Counted from the first letter of the stretch, positions 1 through 5,872 are shown. The stretch is 6,590 bases of DNA from PSLL01 sp050259195 (GCA_050259195.1 JBLNAE010000099.1:1-6590); one strand, 5' to 3'. Numbers and translations are program-made. Notes: generated by a model not told the origin, from the sequence alone.

Positions 1-71
1 CCGCTAAGACCCTTAAGAACCTCAGTAAAATCGGCAACCTTTACCTCTTCTTTCTCTTTTCTTTCTGCCAT
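1..71 (-). CDS. Unrecognised Lys/Glu-rich protein, N-terminal fragment
   Basis: Reading leftward from an ATG at 71-69, 23 codons are visible before the window edge; the protein begins MAERKEKEEVKVADFTEVL. The first 11 residues are almost all charged, and the rest looks like the start of an amphipathic helix (DFTEVLKGLS). The start is well supported: a perfect AGGAGG lies at 86-81, nine bases upstream of the ATG, and a sigma-70-type promoter sits just behind it. No signal peptide is present, so the product is probably cytoplasmic. Too little is visible to assign a family. Small domains such as DUF2795 can start in a broadly similar way, but that is only a guess. It lies in the same direction as lolA, about 295 bp downstream of it, and has its own promoter, so it is likely a separate transcription unit. 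Confidence 0.75.
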   Translation of the reverse strand, partial: MAERKEKEEVKVADFTEVLKGLS

Positions 72-80
72 TTTAGTCTA

Positions 81-86
81 CCTCCT
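81..86 (-). promoter_or_regulatory. Shine-Dalgarno site of the left-edge gene
   Basis: The minus strand reads AGGAGG here, nine bases before the ATG at 71-69. It is a full-consensus ribosome binding site and fixes the start of the partial gene. Confidence 0.85.
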
Positions 87-102
87 AAGTTTTACTGGAT
101 TT

Positions 103-130
103 AATATAATGTCAAAATAAACTTTGTCAA
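103..130 (-). promoter_or_regulatory. Sigma-70-type promoter of the left-edge gene
   Basis: The minus strand has a perfect -35 hexamer TTGACA (130-125), a 16-bp spacer and a -10 hexamer TATATT (108-103). Transcription would start near position 96, giving a leader of about 25 nt that contains the AGGAGG site. An inverted repeat (139-152) abuts the upstream side of the -35 element, where an activator or repressor could bind. Confidence 0.75.
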
Positions 131-138
131 GGGTTTAT

Positions 139-152
139 TTCGCAGTTGCGAA
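139..152. repeat. Inverted repeat next to the -35 box
   Basis: The sequence TTCGCA-GT-TGCGAA is a dyad with 6-bp arms and a 2-bp centre. It lies 8 bp upstream of the TTGACA box of the left-edge gene, roughly -43 to -56 relative to the predicted start of transcription. That position suits a DNA-binding protein better than a terminator, as no T-run follows on either strand. Confidence 0.6.
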
Positions 153-154
153 GA

Positions 155-183
155 ATATTTATTAGGGATGTTCTAATAAATAT
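155..183. repeat. Perfect 11-bp inverted repeat, AT-rich
   Basis: ATATTTATTAG (155-165) and CTAATAAATAT (173-183) are perfect reverse complements separated by GGATGTT. The stem is almost all A/T and is not followed by a T-run on either strand, so an intrinsic terminator is unlikely. A protein-binding operator for the left-edge gene is a reasonable inference. The inner motif TTTATTAG recurs at 224-231 as CTAATAAA. Confidence 0.6.
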
Positions 184-280
184 GGCAGGTTACAAGAGTT
201 GCATTTTTCTTGTATGGCATTAGCTAATAAAAATCAGCTCTCTCTTTATCTTCTGCCTTGTTTTTATCCGCGCCGGAGGT

Positions 281-346
281 CTATATGGGATTTCCACCCT
301 GCGTCTTCAACGCTGGATACCGATATGGATTAATGTCTAGCCTCAT
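281..346 (-). CDS. Very short possible ORF after lolA
   Basis: An ATG at 346-344 opens a 21-codon frame (MRLDINPYRYPALKTQGGNP, then Ile) ending in TAG at 283-281. AGAAGG lies four bases before the ATG, closer than ideal. The gap to the lolA stop is 20 bp, so it could be translated from the lolA message. Beyond the TAG the same frame stays open for 18 more codons (TSGADKNKAEDKERADFY) to a second TAG at 226-224. It resembles no family I can name. It may be a remnant or chance; the call is weak. Confidence 0.2.
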   Translation of the reverse strand: MRLDINPYRYPALKTQGGNPI

Positions 347-366
347 TTTCCTTCTACCGGGTTCTA

Positions 367-1062
367 TTACGGACTATTGTTTGGGGCATTGGGGGCTTCT
401 ATAACTTCTGTTCCTTTCGGCACCTTAAAGTTAAAGAGCGAATCAGGAACCCCCTTATTGATTTCCATATTCTCTAATCTAACCTTGGTCACATTTCCAT
501 ACGGGTCATAAAGATATATGTCCTTTACAAACATGGTTTTTCTATCAACGGCTATTGTTACTTTGTCATATTGCTCATCGCTTTTTTTAGGAGTCAGGTC
601 AATTAAATAGTTTCCATTCTCATCAACAGGTTTGGATTTCGAGAATTGAGCATTAAATTGTTCTTTCAGGCTTCCGAGCCCCGAAAGAAACGTGGTTGTC
701 GTGGGCGTATCTACGACCTTTTCGAGGGGCGATTTGACAACCTGCTTCTCATCATAGTTATAAAGCCAGATTGTGCTTCCGTCGGATACTATCTGATCTT
801 TGGCGGGCCTGTAGTAATTCCATCTCATCTTCCCTGGTTTTTTAAACCAGACCTCGCCCTGTGCTTTTTGAACCTTGTCTAGCGCTTTCACCGTTGCTTC
901 CTGAGTGAATTTCGAATGAAAATCCTCTATCTTTTCGTACTTGGACTGAACCTCGTCCACTATTTCCTCGAGTTTTTTATCCGGCTCTCCTTGCCCCCAA
1001 GCTACGACTGAAAGCAACAAAAGAAAAAAGATGAAAGTGAAAATAACAGATATTTTTTTCAA
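367..1062 (-). CDS. lolA: Outer-membrane lipoprotein carrier protein LolA
   Basis: LolA is the periplasmic chaperone that takes lipoproteins released by the LolCDE ABC transporter and carries them across the periplasm to the outer-membrane receptor. The 231-residue protein has a Sec signal peptide (MKK, then a hydrophobic core to about residue 21, cleavage near residue 23). The mature part shows the family pattern: DFHSKFTQE (47-55), G-x-VWFKKPGKMRWNYYRP (69-86), VSDGSTIWLYNYDEKQV (92-108) and a C-terminal PDSLFNFKVPKGTEVI (206-221). These hydrophobic/aromatic strands build the half-barrel that binds acyl chains. Length is typical. The start codon is TTG (1062-1060); no ATG is available before residue 79, and the signal peptide begins right at this TTG. 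The gene overlaps the ftsK stop by 4 bp (TTGA), so translational coupling is likely. The weak AAAGGA upstream is very close to the start. Confidence 0.93.
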   Translation of the reverse strand: MKKISVIFTFIFFLLLLSVVAWGQGEPDKKLEEIVDEVQSKYEKIEDFHSKFTQEATVKALDKVQKAQGEVWFKKPGKMRWNYYRPAKDQIVSDGSTIWLYNYDEKQVVKSPLEKVVDTPTTTTFLSGLGSLKEQFNAQFSKSKPVDENGNYLIDLTPKKSDEQYDKVTIAVDRKTMFVKDIYLYDPYGNVTKVRLENMEINKGVPDSLFNFKVPKGTEVIEAPNAPNNSP

Positions 1063-3305
1063 TTCCTTTGTCTCTGATTCACCTGGTCTAGGTTTATAAA
1101 GACCTCTCTCGGTTTTCCTGCAACCTCCTGAGGGCCTACCACGCCTTCTTTTTCCATAATCTCGACAATCCGCGCCGCTCTATTATAACCGATCTTGAGC
1201 TTTCTCTGAATCATTGATATTGACGCCTGGCGTGTTTCTGCAACGATTCTGAGAGCCTCATAATAAAGCTCGTCTTTTTCCTCTTCCAAGTTTTTGAAGC
1301 TGTCTGCTTCTTCTACTTTTGTAATATCCTGATTATACTGAGGCGCACCTTGAGCCTTTAGAAACTCTGCGATCCTCTCTCTTTCTTCATCGGATATTAG
1401 GGCGCTCTGTACTCTTATCAGCTTCGATGTTCCAGGCTGGAGAAATAGCATGTCTCCCTTTCCAAGGAGTTGCTCTGCGCCGATTGTGTCAAGAATTATA
1501 CGGGAATCAATTCGGGATGAGACGAGGAATGAAATCCTTGCGGGAAAATTGGCTTTAATAAGCCCTGCAACTACATCCACGGACGGCCTCTGCGTGGCGA
1601 CTATTAGATGAATCCCCGATGCACGAGCCATCTGCGAGAGCCTTGTAATTGACTCTTCAACCTCACGAGGAGCGACCATCATTAAATCCGCAAGCTCGTC
1701 TATTACTATCACTATATACGGGAGCCACTTCTGCCACTTGTCTTGAGATTCCAGTCTTTCAATCCCCTTGTTGTAGCTCTCTATGTCCCTTACACCCTCT
1801 TCGGACATAAGCCTGTATCTTTCTTCCATCTCCCTTACGGCCCACCTGAGCGCCGCCGCCGACTCTTTCGGGTTTATAACTACGGGATGAAGCAGGTGAG
1901 GAATATCCTCGTATATCGAAAGCTCAAGCATTTTGGGGTCAATCATAATAAATTTTAGTTCATAAGGGCTGGCTTTATAGAGCATGCTTGCCATAACGGA
2001 ATGTAGAAGAACGCTTTTGCCTGAGCCGGTAGTGCCTGCAATCATGAGATGCGGTGCTTTTCTCAAATCCATGTAGAAGGGTTTTCCAGAAATGTCTTTT
2101 CCCAGGGCAAGCGTAAGGATTGATTTGCTATTGCTAAATTCTTTATCCTCAAGGAGTTCTCTGAGCACAACCGTTTCTCTTTTTGGGTTTGGAACCTCAA
2201 TTCCAATAACATCCTTTCCAGGAATAGGGGCGATTATCCTCACGCTAAAGGCGCTAAGCCCCATCGCGAGATCGCCCGTGAGAGACGCGATTTTATTAAT
2301 CTTTATCCCAGGAGCGGGCTTGTATTCAAACATTGTGATTACGGGACCTGGTCTGATTTCCGTAACCTTTCCTGAAACCCCGAAATCGGAGAGCTTCTCC
2401 TCAATCAGTTTTGCCTTTTCATACGCCGCATCTTTATCAAACTTAATTTCTGAGTCCCTTTTTGGATCGAGTAAATCAACGGGAGGAAGCTTAAAATTTG
2501 TCCGCCTAATTGGTTTAGGCACGGGTTTCCCTCCCGCTTTTTCTCTAGGCTCCTCAATTATAATCTGAGGGAGATTTGTATCTTTAACCTCAGGTTTGGA
2601 CAGCGACTCTTCTTTAGCAATAGTTGGCGCAGGTCTTTCCTCGTTTTGCGTAGGCGTTTGCTTAACCTGAATCGCTGGCTTTGAGAAGAGGTCATATAAG
2701 CCTTCGATCACAATTTCTCCTTGACGAAGTGTTAAACTCCATGCAGAGGCGATTCCATCCGTAATAAACATAAGAACTCTTCCCACCTCACTTAAAATCT
2801 GAGATAGAGTAACGTTCGACATTACTATTAAACTTATGAGTAGAAAAACGGTTACAACAATGTACGAGCCAATCGCGCCCGCGATTCCGCTAAGGATCGC
2901 GGAAAGAAAACTGCCAAGCCATCCGCCTGCAGGCTTATATCCGAGGAATTCTTTATTTCTAAAAATCAGTGCAAGGATCGTGGTTGAAGAAAACAGGAAG
3001 ATAAAGGCCGAGAAGGCTTTTTGATAGAGCCGACTTCCCGCCCTGTTTGTGAAAACCACAGCGGCAGTATAGAACATGACAATCGGAATTACGAAGGAGC
3101 AAAGCCCAAATGTGTTTCCGAGCATATCGGCTATGAAGACTCCGATTGTCCCCATAGCCCCCCTTACACTAAGCTCGGATTTAGAGCTATAAAACAGGAG
3201 GCTGAGTGAGGAAAACACTCCAATGGTGAATAATACTGCGGCAATTATTTCTCTTGTTATATAGTATGATGATTCTTCTCTTAGGCGGCTTTTTCTTTTA
3301 GGCAT
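1059..3305 (-). CDS. ftsK: FtsK/SpoIIIE-family DNA translocase
   Basis: This is a septum-associated, ATP-driven hexameric DNA pump; in the family it clears chromosome ends from the division site and activates XerCD recombination at dif. The 748-residue protein has a short basic N-terminus, then about four membrane segments (near 19-39, 62-86, 98-115 and 132-162). A proline/charged linker (about 205-275) is followed by the alpha/beta motor (about 280-650). Walker A is GTTGSGKS (424-431), Walker B is IVIVIDE (531-537), and the ATQRPSVDVVAG motif lies at 570-581. The winged-helix gamma domain that reads oriented DNA motifs is at about 680-740 (RIVAETRQASISMIQRKL...GYNRAARIVEIME). The linker is short, as in SpoIIIE and many non-enterobacterial FtsKs, compared with the roughly 1,330-residue E. 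coli protein. All key motifs are intact. The ATG at 3305-3303 has AGGT about eight bases upstream. It is the first gene of an operon with lolA. Confidence 0.96.
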   Translation of the reverse strand: MPKRKSRLREESSYYITREIIAAVLFTIGVFSSLSLLFYSSKSELSVRGAMGTIGVFIADMLGNTFGLCSFVIPIVMFYTAAVVFTNRAGSRLYQKAFSAFIFLFSSTTILALIFRNKEFLGYKPAGGWLGSFLSAILSGIAGAIGSYIVVTVFLLISLIVMSNVTLSQILSEVGRVLMFITDGIASAWSLTLRQGEIVIEGLYDLFSKPAIQVKQTPTQNEERPAPTIAKEESLSKPEVKDTNLPQIIIEEPREKAGGKPVPKPIRRTNFKLPPVDLLDPKRDSEIKFDKDAAYEKAKLIEEKLSDFGVSGKVTEIRPGPVITMFEYKPAPGIKINKIASLTGDLAMGLSAFSVRIIAPIPGKDVIGIEVPNPKRETVVLRELLEDKEFSNSKSILTLALGKDISGKPFYMDLRKAPHLMIAGTTGSGKSVLLHSVMASMLYKASPYELKFIMIDPKMLELSIYEDIPHLLHPVVINPKESAAALRWAVREMEERYRLMSEEGVRDIESYNKGIERLESQDKWQKWLPYIVIVIDELADLMMVAPREVEESITRLSQMARASGIHLIVATQRPSVDVVAGLIKANFPARISFLVSSRIDSRIILDTIGAEQLLGKGDMLFLQPGTSKLIRVQSALISDEERERIAEFLKAQGAPQYNQDITKVEEADSFKNLEEEKDELYYEALRIVAETRQASISMIQRKLKIGYNRAARIVEIMEKEGVVGPQEVAGKPREVFINLDQVNQRQRN

Positions 3306-3325
3306 CTCTACCTAATTTTAGTAGT

Positions 3326-3354
3326 CTTATACATAAAAATTCTGGCAAATCTAA
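3326..3354 (-). promoter_or_regulatory. Weak candidate promoter of ftsK-lolA
   Basis: On the minus strand TATAAG (3331-3326) could serve as -10, with TTAGAT (3354-3349) 17 bp upstream as a poor -35. Transcription would start about 15 bp before the ftsK ATG, so the leader would be short. The -35 match is only about three of six, so the real promoter may lie farther upstream. Confidence 0.25.
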
Positions 3355-3364
3355 GAAAGCCAGA
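3341..3364. repeat. Inverted repeat upstream of ftsK
   Basis: TCTGGC (3341-3346) and GCCAGA (3359-3364) form 6-bp arms with a 12-nt loop. On the minus strand the hairpin is followed by ATTTTTATG, which resembles a weak terminator or attenuator before ftsK. It also overlaps the weak -35 candidate, so an operator role is possible. The loop is long and the stem short, so the call is modest. Confidence 0.35.
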
Positions 3365-3508
3365 GCTAATATCTATAAAAAACATTTATCAAAAAATAGC
3401 GGAGTGAGAAGGGTTTGTCAAATTGCTGAAATACGGGTTTTAGCTGTATTTAACATATATTAGTAAGCAAGAGATGATATAGAGTATCACATTTAGATGC
3501 TAATATTT

Positions 3509-3524
3509 TGTGTAAATTTACACA
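3509..3524. promoter_or_regulatory. 16-bp perfect palindrome, CRP-like geometry
   Basis: TGTGTAAATTTACACA is an exact 16-bp palindrome. Its layout, TGTGT-N6-ACACA, matches the half-site length and spacing of CRP/FNR-superfamily sites (TGTGA-N6-TCACA), with one change per half. The centre is about 140 bp upstream of the predicted start from the 3631-3646 promoter, a distance also used by enhancer-binding activators of sigma-54 promoters. The binding protein is unknown. Confidence 0.5.
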
Positions 3525-3630
3525 GCCTTACACTGTATCATCCTCCAACTAGCCATTTTTATTTTTTCTCTTGAGGTCTCATTTGCTTATAACTACATAC
3601 AAAAATTAAAGATTATGAATATCGGTCTGC

Positions 3631-3646
3631 TGGTATAAGAATTGCA
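3631..3646 (+). promoter_or_regulatory. Candidate sigma-54 (-24/-12) promoter
   Basis: The sequence TGGTATAAGAATTGCA, preceded by C, fits the RpoN consensus (Y)TGGCACR-N4-TTGCW in all but two positions (C to T twice). The invariant GG (3632-3633) and GC (3644-3645) are correctly separated by 10 bp. Transcription would begin near 3657, about 30 bp before the ATG at 3688. A competing sigma-70 reading uses TATAAT at 3651-3656, but I found no acceptable -35 hexamer for it. Confidence 0.5.
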
Positions 3647-3687
3647 ACTATATAATATATAAAGCGCGGGTGGATGGGGATAGCGAA

Positions 3688-4266
3688 ATGAGGAAGGCAT
3701 TTATATTTACGTTTATAGCAGCCGGGATTATCATTGGTGGGCCAAGCTCGTTTGCTCTAACAAATCAAGACACAGAATATACACCTATTTCATCAACCGA
3801 GATTGCAAGGATTTCTTACCTATACAGTCCCTATAACCTCACATTTTTCGAGCCTCGCAATGAAGCGCATCACCTGAGGTTGGGTACCCATCTCCCACAT
3901 TATCAGTATATGGATACAACGCTAAGGTTCGTCATTACCAAGACATTAGAGAAGAGTTTCCTCCTGTACCAACTGTATCTAAATGAAGGTTGGAGGCGTA
4001 ACGCCGCACAGACGACAGATGAATATAGTAGCCATGACATCACAATCTTGAGCTATAACCACCTTATTGGGCCGGACACGATGCTGGTTGCGGGCTTCGT
4101 GCGCAACAAGCAGATGCTTATAAAGAGCCAGCCTACCAAAACCGTTGTATTGGGTATCTATCACCGGTTGACGCCGCGAACCGTAGTCGCAATAGGTGCG
4201 GGTCCAAATATTAGTAGGGGCTTATCGGACTTCCGTGTCACAGCGGGTTTTCAGTTTTCGTTCTGA
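3688..4266 (+). CDS. Exported putative outer-membrane beta-barrel protein
   Basis: I do not recognise this 192-residue protein. It starts with a Sec signal peptide (MRK, hydrophobic core 4-17, likely cleavage after SSFA at 20-23). The mature part lacks further membrane helices. It shows runs of alternating hydrophobic/polar residues joined by polar turns: TLRFVITKTLEKSFLLYQLYL (78-98), HDITILSYNHLIGPDTMLVAGFV (116-138), KTVVLGIYHRLTPRTVVAIGAG (151-172) and DFRVTAGFQFSF (181-192). Such strand hairpins and a C-terminal Phe are typical of outer-membrane barrels inserted by BamA, so a small barrel is inferred. A GTG at 3670 would extend it by six residues, but the ATG at 3688 has GGGGA seven bases upstream and places Arg-Lys directly before the hydrophobic core. 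It stands alone, convergent with pyrD, behind a possible sigma-54 promoter. A periplasmic role is the alternative. Confidence 0.75.
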   Translation: MRKAFIFTFIAAGIIIGGPSSFALTNQDTEYTPISSTEIARISYLYSPYNLTFFEPRNEAHHLRLGTHLPHYQYMDTTLRFVITKTLEKSFLLYQLYLNEGWRRNAAQTTDEYSSHDITILSYNHLIGPDTMLVAGFVRNKQMLIKSQPTKTVVLGIYHRLTPRTVVAIGAGPNISRGLSDFRVTAGFQFSF

Positions 4267-4294
4267 TGGGGATTGGATCAGGATAATAAAACAT

Positions 4295-4319
4295 ACAAAC
4301 TCTGCTATCTTCTGTTTGT
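4295..4319. repeat. Weak dyad at the convergent gene ends
   Basis: ACAAAC (4295-4300) and GTTTGT (4314-4319) are inverted arms with a 13-nt loop, covering the end of pyrD and the 38-bp gap to the exported protein gene. The stem is short and there is no proper T-run, so it is a poor intrinsic terminator. It is the only symmetric element in this gap. Confidence 0.25.
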
Positions 4320-5360
4320 TCCAACGGCCTCGCTTATGTGGTGATATCCATCTTTATCCAATAGTTCAAGTATTTCTTCATTAATTTTTCTGACTACCGA
4401 CGGCCCGTGGAATATAAGCGCCGTATAGATCTGAACCAAAGATGCTCCAGCTTTAATTCTTTTATAAGCCTCGGCTCCCGAATCTATGCCACCAACGCTA
4501 ATCAGTAGGGTTTTTCCGTAAAGCTCTTTAGCCATTGCATCAAAGACGTGAAAACTCTTAACTTGGATGGCCTTCCCGCTTATTCCACCAATTCTTTTGG
4601 CGTTTGGAAGGAGCGTATAATCTACGCTTGTATTCGTGGCGATAATTCCGGCCGCTCCATTTTCGACGGCAGTTGTGCATAAATCAACGGTTATAGAAGT
4701 CTCCATATCGGGAGAAATTTTTAGTAAAATAGGCTTCTGAGTTATCTCTCTTGCCGAGTTAAGAAGCGTTCTTATAAAGACCTCGTTTTGGAGGTCTCTT
4801 AGACCGGGCGTGTTGGGGGAGGAGACATTAATTACCACATAATCGCATACATTCTTAAAGCAAGAGATTAGATTTATGTAATCTTCTATTGCCTTTGCCT
4901 GGGGGGTTGTTTTATTTTTTCCTATGTTTACGCCAATAGGTAAACCGGATGGGTAAATTTTGTGAAGCCTCCCTTGTATTGTCAACATGCCGTCATTATT
5001 AAAACCCATTGCATTTTCTAAGCTTTCCTGTTTGGGAAATCTAAAGAGCCTCGGCTTTTTATTTCCCGATTGAGGCTTCGGTGTCACCGTTCCAATTTCT
5101 ATAAAGCCGAAACCGAGCGCGGGCATTCCTTCAATCATATTTGCATTTTTATCAAAACCCGCCGCTAAACCTACGGGGTTCGGGAAGTCTCTGCCAAAGA
5201 TATTTTGCTTTAGTCTATCGCTTACAATAAGGTTTTTTCTCTTCATTATGGAAGAGACAGGCCAATGCTTTGCGGTTCTTAAACCCAACTCCGCCATTTT
5301 ATGTGCTGATTCTGGGTCTAATTTGAAGAGGTATTTTTTAAGAGCTTGATAATTGAACAT
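4305..5360 (-). CDS. pyrD: Dihydroorotate dehydrogenase (quinone), class 2
   Basis: PyrD oxidises dihydroorotate to orotate, the fourth step of UMP synthesis, passing electrons through FMN to membrane quinones. The 351-residue length and the N-terminal helical extension (about 1-45, with LDPESAHKMAELGL) identify the membrane-associated class 2 enzyme. FMN/substrate motifs run in order: GLAAGFDKNA (64-73), IEIGTVTPKPQ (87-97), NAMGFNN (116-122), GVNIGKNKTTP (143-153) and NVSSPNTPGLR (178-188). Ser181 aligns with the catalytic base Ser175 of E. coli PyrD, a serine characteristic of class 2 where class 1 uses cysteine. Then come LKISPD (213-218), ATNTS (241-245), GGISGK (258-263), SVGGI (288-292) and QIYTAL (310-315) near the FMN phosphate. 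Position 117 is Ala, where E. coli and human enzymes have Arg. The ATG at 5360 gives the usual class 2 N-terminus, but only AGG directly abuts it as a ribosome site. The gene is flanked by genes in the opposite direction. Confidence 0.96.
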   Translation of the reverse strand: MFNYQALKKYLFKLDPESAHKMAELGLRTAKHWPVSSIMKRKNLIVSDRLKQNIFGRDFPNPVGLAAGFDKNANMIEGMPALGFGFIEIGTVTPKPQSGNKKPRLFRFPKQESLENAMGFNNDGMLTIQGRLHKIYPSGLPIGVNIGKNKTTPQAKAIEDYINLISCFKNVCDYVVINVSSPNTPGLRDLQNEVFIRTLLNSAREITQKPILLKISPDMETSITVDLCTTAVENGAAGIIATNTSVDYTLLPNAKRIGGISGKAIQVKSFHVFDAMAKELYGKTLLISVGGIDSGAEAYKRIKAGASLVQIYTALIFHGPSVVRKINEEILELLDKDGYHHISEAVGTNRR

Positions 5361-5400
5361 CCTATTGAGACTATATCAATTTCGGCCTCTATGAAGAAGC

Positions 5401-5429
5401 AGTATAGGTAAAAATTTCACAAACCTCAA
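5401..5429 (-). promoter_or_regulatory. Sigma-70-type promoter of pyrD
   Basis: The minus strand reads TTGAGG (5429-5424), a 17-bp spacer and TATACT (5406-5401). The hexamers match consensus at four and five of six positions with ideal spacing. Transcription would start near 5394, giving a leader of about 34 nt before the pyrD ATG. I saw no PyrR-type or pyrimidine attenuator structure in this short leader. Confidence 0.6.
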
Positions 5430-5494
5430 AGGAACGGCTTAAAGAAGAGTTGCAATGGCAGAAAAGAAGGTTTTAAAGCATGCTTATGACAATT

Positions 5495-5503
5495 TGATAT
5501 AAT
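5495..5503 (+). promoter_or_regulatory. Extended -10 promoter candidate
   Basis: TGATATAAT on the plus strand is a perfect TATAAT (5498-5503) with the TG-n extension at 5495-5497. No convincing -35 hexamer is present. A transcript would start near 5510, right at AAGGAG (5509-5514), but no ATG, GTG or TTG follows at a suitable distance, so a coding purpose is unclear. Confidence 0.35.
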
Positions 5504-5850
5504 AGCCGAAGGAGTCAAAAATTAAAACTGGCTGGGGCTAGTGGACGCATTTCGAACTAAATATTATAGTGACATAATCAGTTTAAACCCACAAGTACAA
5601 TTGATTAAAGAATTATATAAACAAAATGATAGCAGACTTGGGTTGTAGTAAGAAGCAGTCAAAGTTCCTTATTCACCTATGCAGCATTCAACATTATATC
5701 CATCCCAATGCCAAAGTTATTTACCTCTCGATATATAAATAGTTGGCATCTATAAGCAGAAATCTAGCTATTCCACTAGGCTATTTAACACCGTAGGTAT
5801 ACAGAAGTTAATATAGAAATGTCCCTGCGTGGTATAGTACCCAATATCAA

Positions 5851-5872
5851 CCCTTTTCCCACGGAAACAGGG
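5851..5872. repeat. Bulged hairpin with 9-bp stem
   Basis: CCCTTTTCC (5851-5859) pairs with GGAAA (5863-5867) and AGGG (5869-5872) around a CAC loop, with C5868 bulged. It is the strongest stem in the gap. No T-run follows on either strand, so it is not an ordinary terminator. The 3' arm can instead pair with CCCTG at 5823-5827 (CAGGG, 5868-5872). Confidence 0.4.

Larger units (their letters stand above)
72..366. other. Intergenic region between lolA and the left-edge gene
   Basis: This stretch follows lolA and precedes the left-edge gene, both read leftward. Besides the promoter and the two dyads listed separately, it holds TACAAGA/TCTTGTA arms (191-197 and 208-214, 10-nt loop), the 10-bp palindrome ATTAGCTAAT (219-228), and the direct repeat TATGGCA (181-187 and 213-219). 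On the minus strand a 21-codon ORF (346-281) follows lolA. I found no hairpin with a T-run, so the end of the ftsK-lolA transcript is not marked by an evident intrinsic terminator. Confidence 0.6.
3306..3687. other. Divergent intergenic region, ftsK / exported protein gene
   Basis: This 382-bp AT-rich region separates ftsK (leftward) from the exported beta-barrel candidate (rightward). It contains the weak ftsK promoter and dyad, a 16-bp perfect palindrome (3509-3524), flanking 10-bp inverted arms (3473-3482 and 3533-3542), and a sigma-54-like promoter at 3631-3646 overlapping an AT-rich TATAAT-containing stretch (3651-3656). I saw no additional coding frame of note. Confidence 0.6.

Noticed and set aside
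646..882. Plus-strand frame opposite lolA
   Set aside because: Antisense shadow of a clearly conserved LolA reading frame, without recognisable domains.
2092..2568. 158-codon open frame on the plus strand
   Set aside because: It lies fully inside ftsK on the opposite strand, has low-complexity Ser/Ile-rich content and no ribosome site; ftsK has intact motifs across this span.
3448..3470. Possible dif site near ftsK (ATTTAACATA...)
   Set aside because: One arm resembles the XerD-binding half of dif, but the expected second arm is missing after the 6-bp centre. A half-match in AT-rich DNA is not enough.
3979..4164. Minus-strand frame inside the exported protein gene
   Set aside because: Antisense to the better-supported gene that has a signal peptide, ribosome site and plausible promoter.
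4196..4384. 62-codon plus-strand frame overlapping two gene ends
   Set aside because: It overlaps the exported protein gene and pyrD in other frames and has no ribosome site or protein-like motif.
5011..5013. Ala117 in PyrD where E. coli and human enzymes have Arg (NRMGFNN/NRYGFN)
   Set aside because: All catalytic and FMN motifs are otherwise intact, and this position is probably variable across the family, so it does not suggest an inactive enzyme.
5541..5580. Possible tRNA T-arm (TTTCGAACTAA)
   Set aside because: No acceptor, D-arm or anticodon stem can be placed in the surrounding bases.
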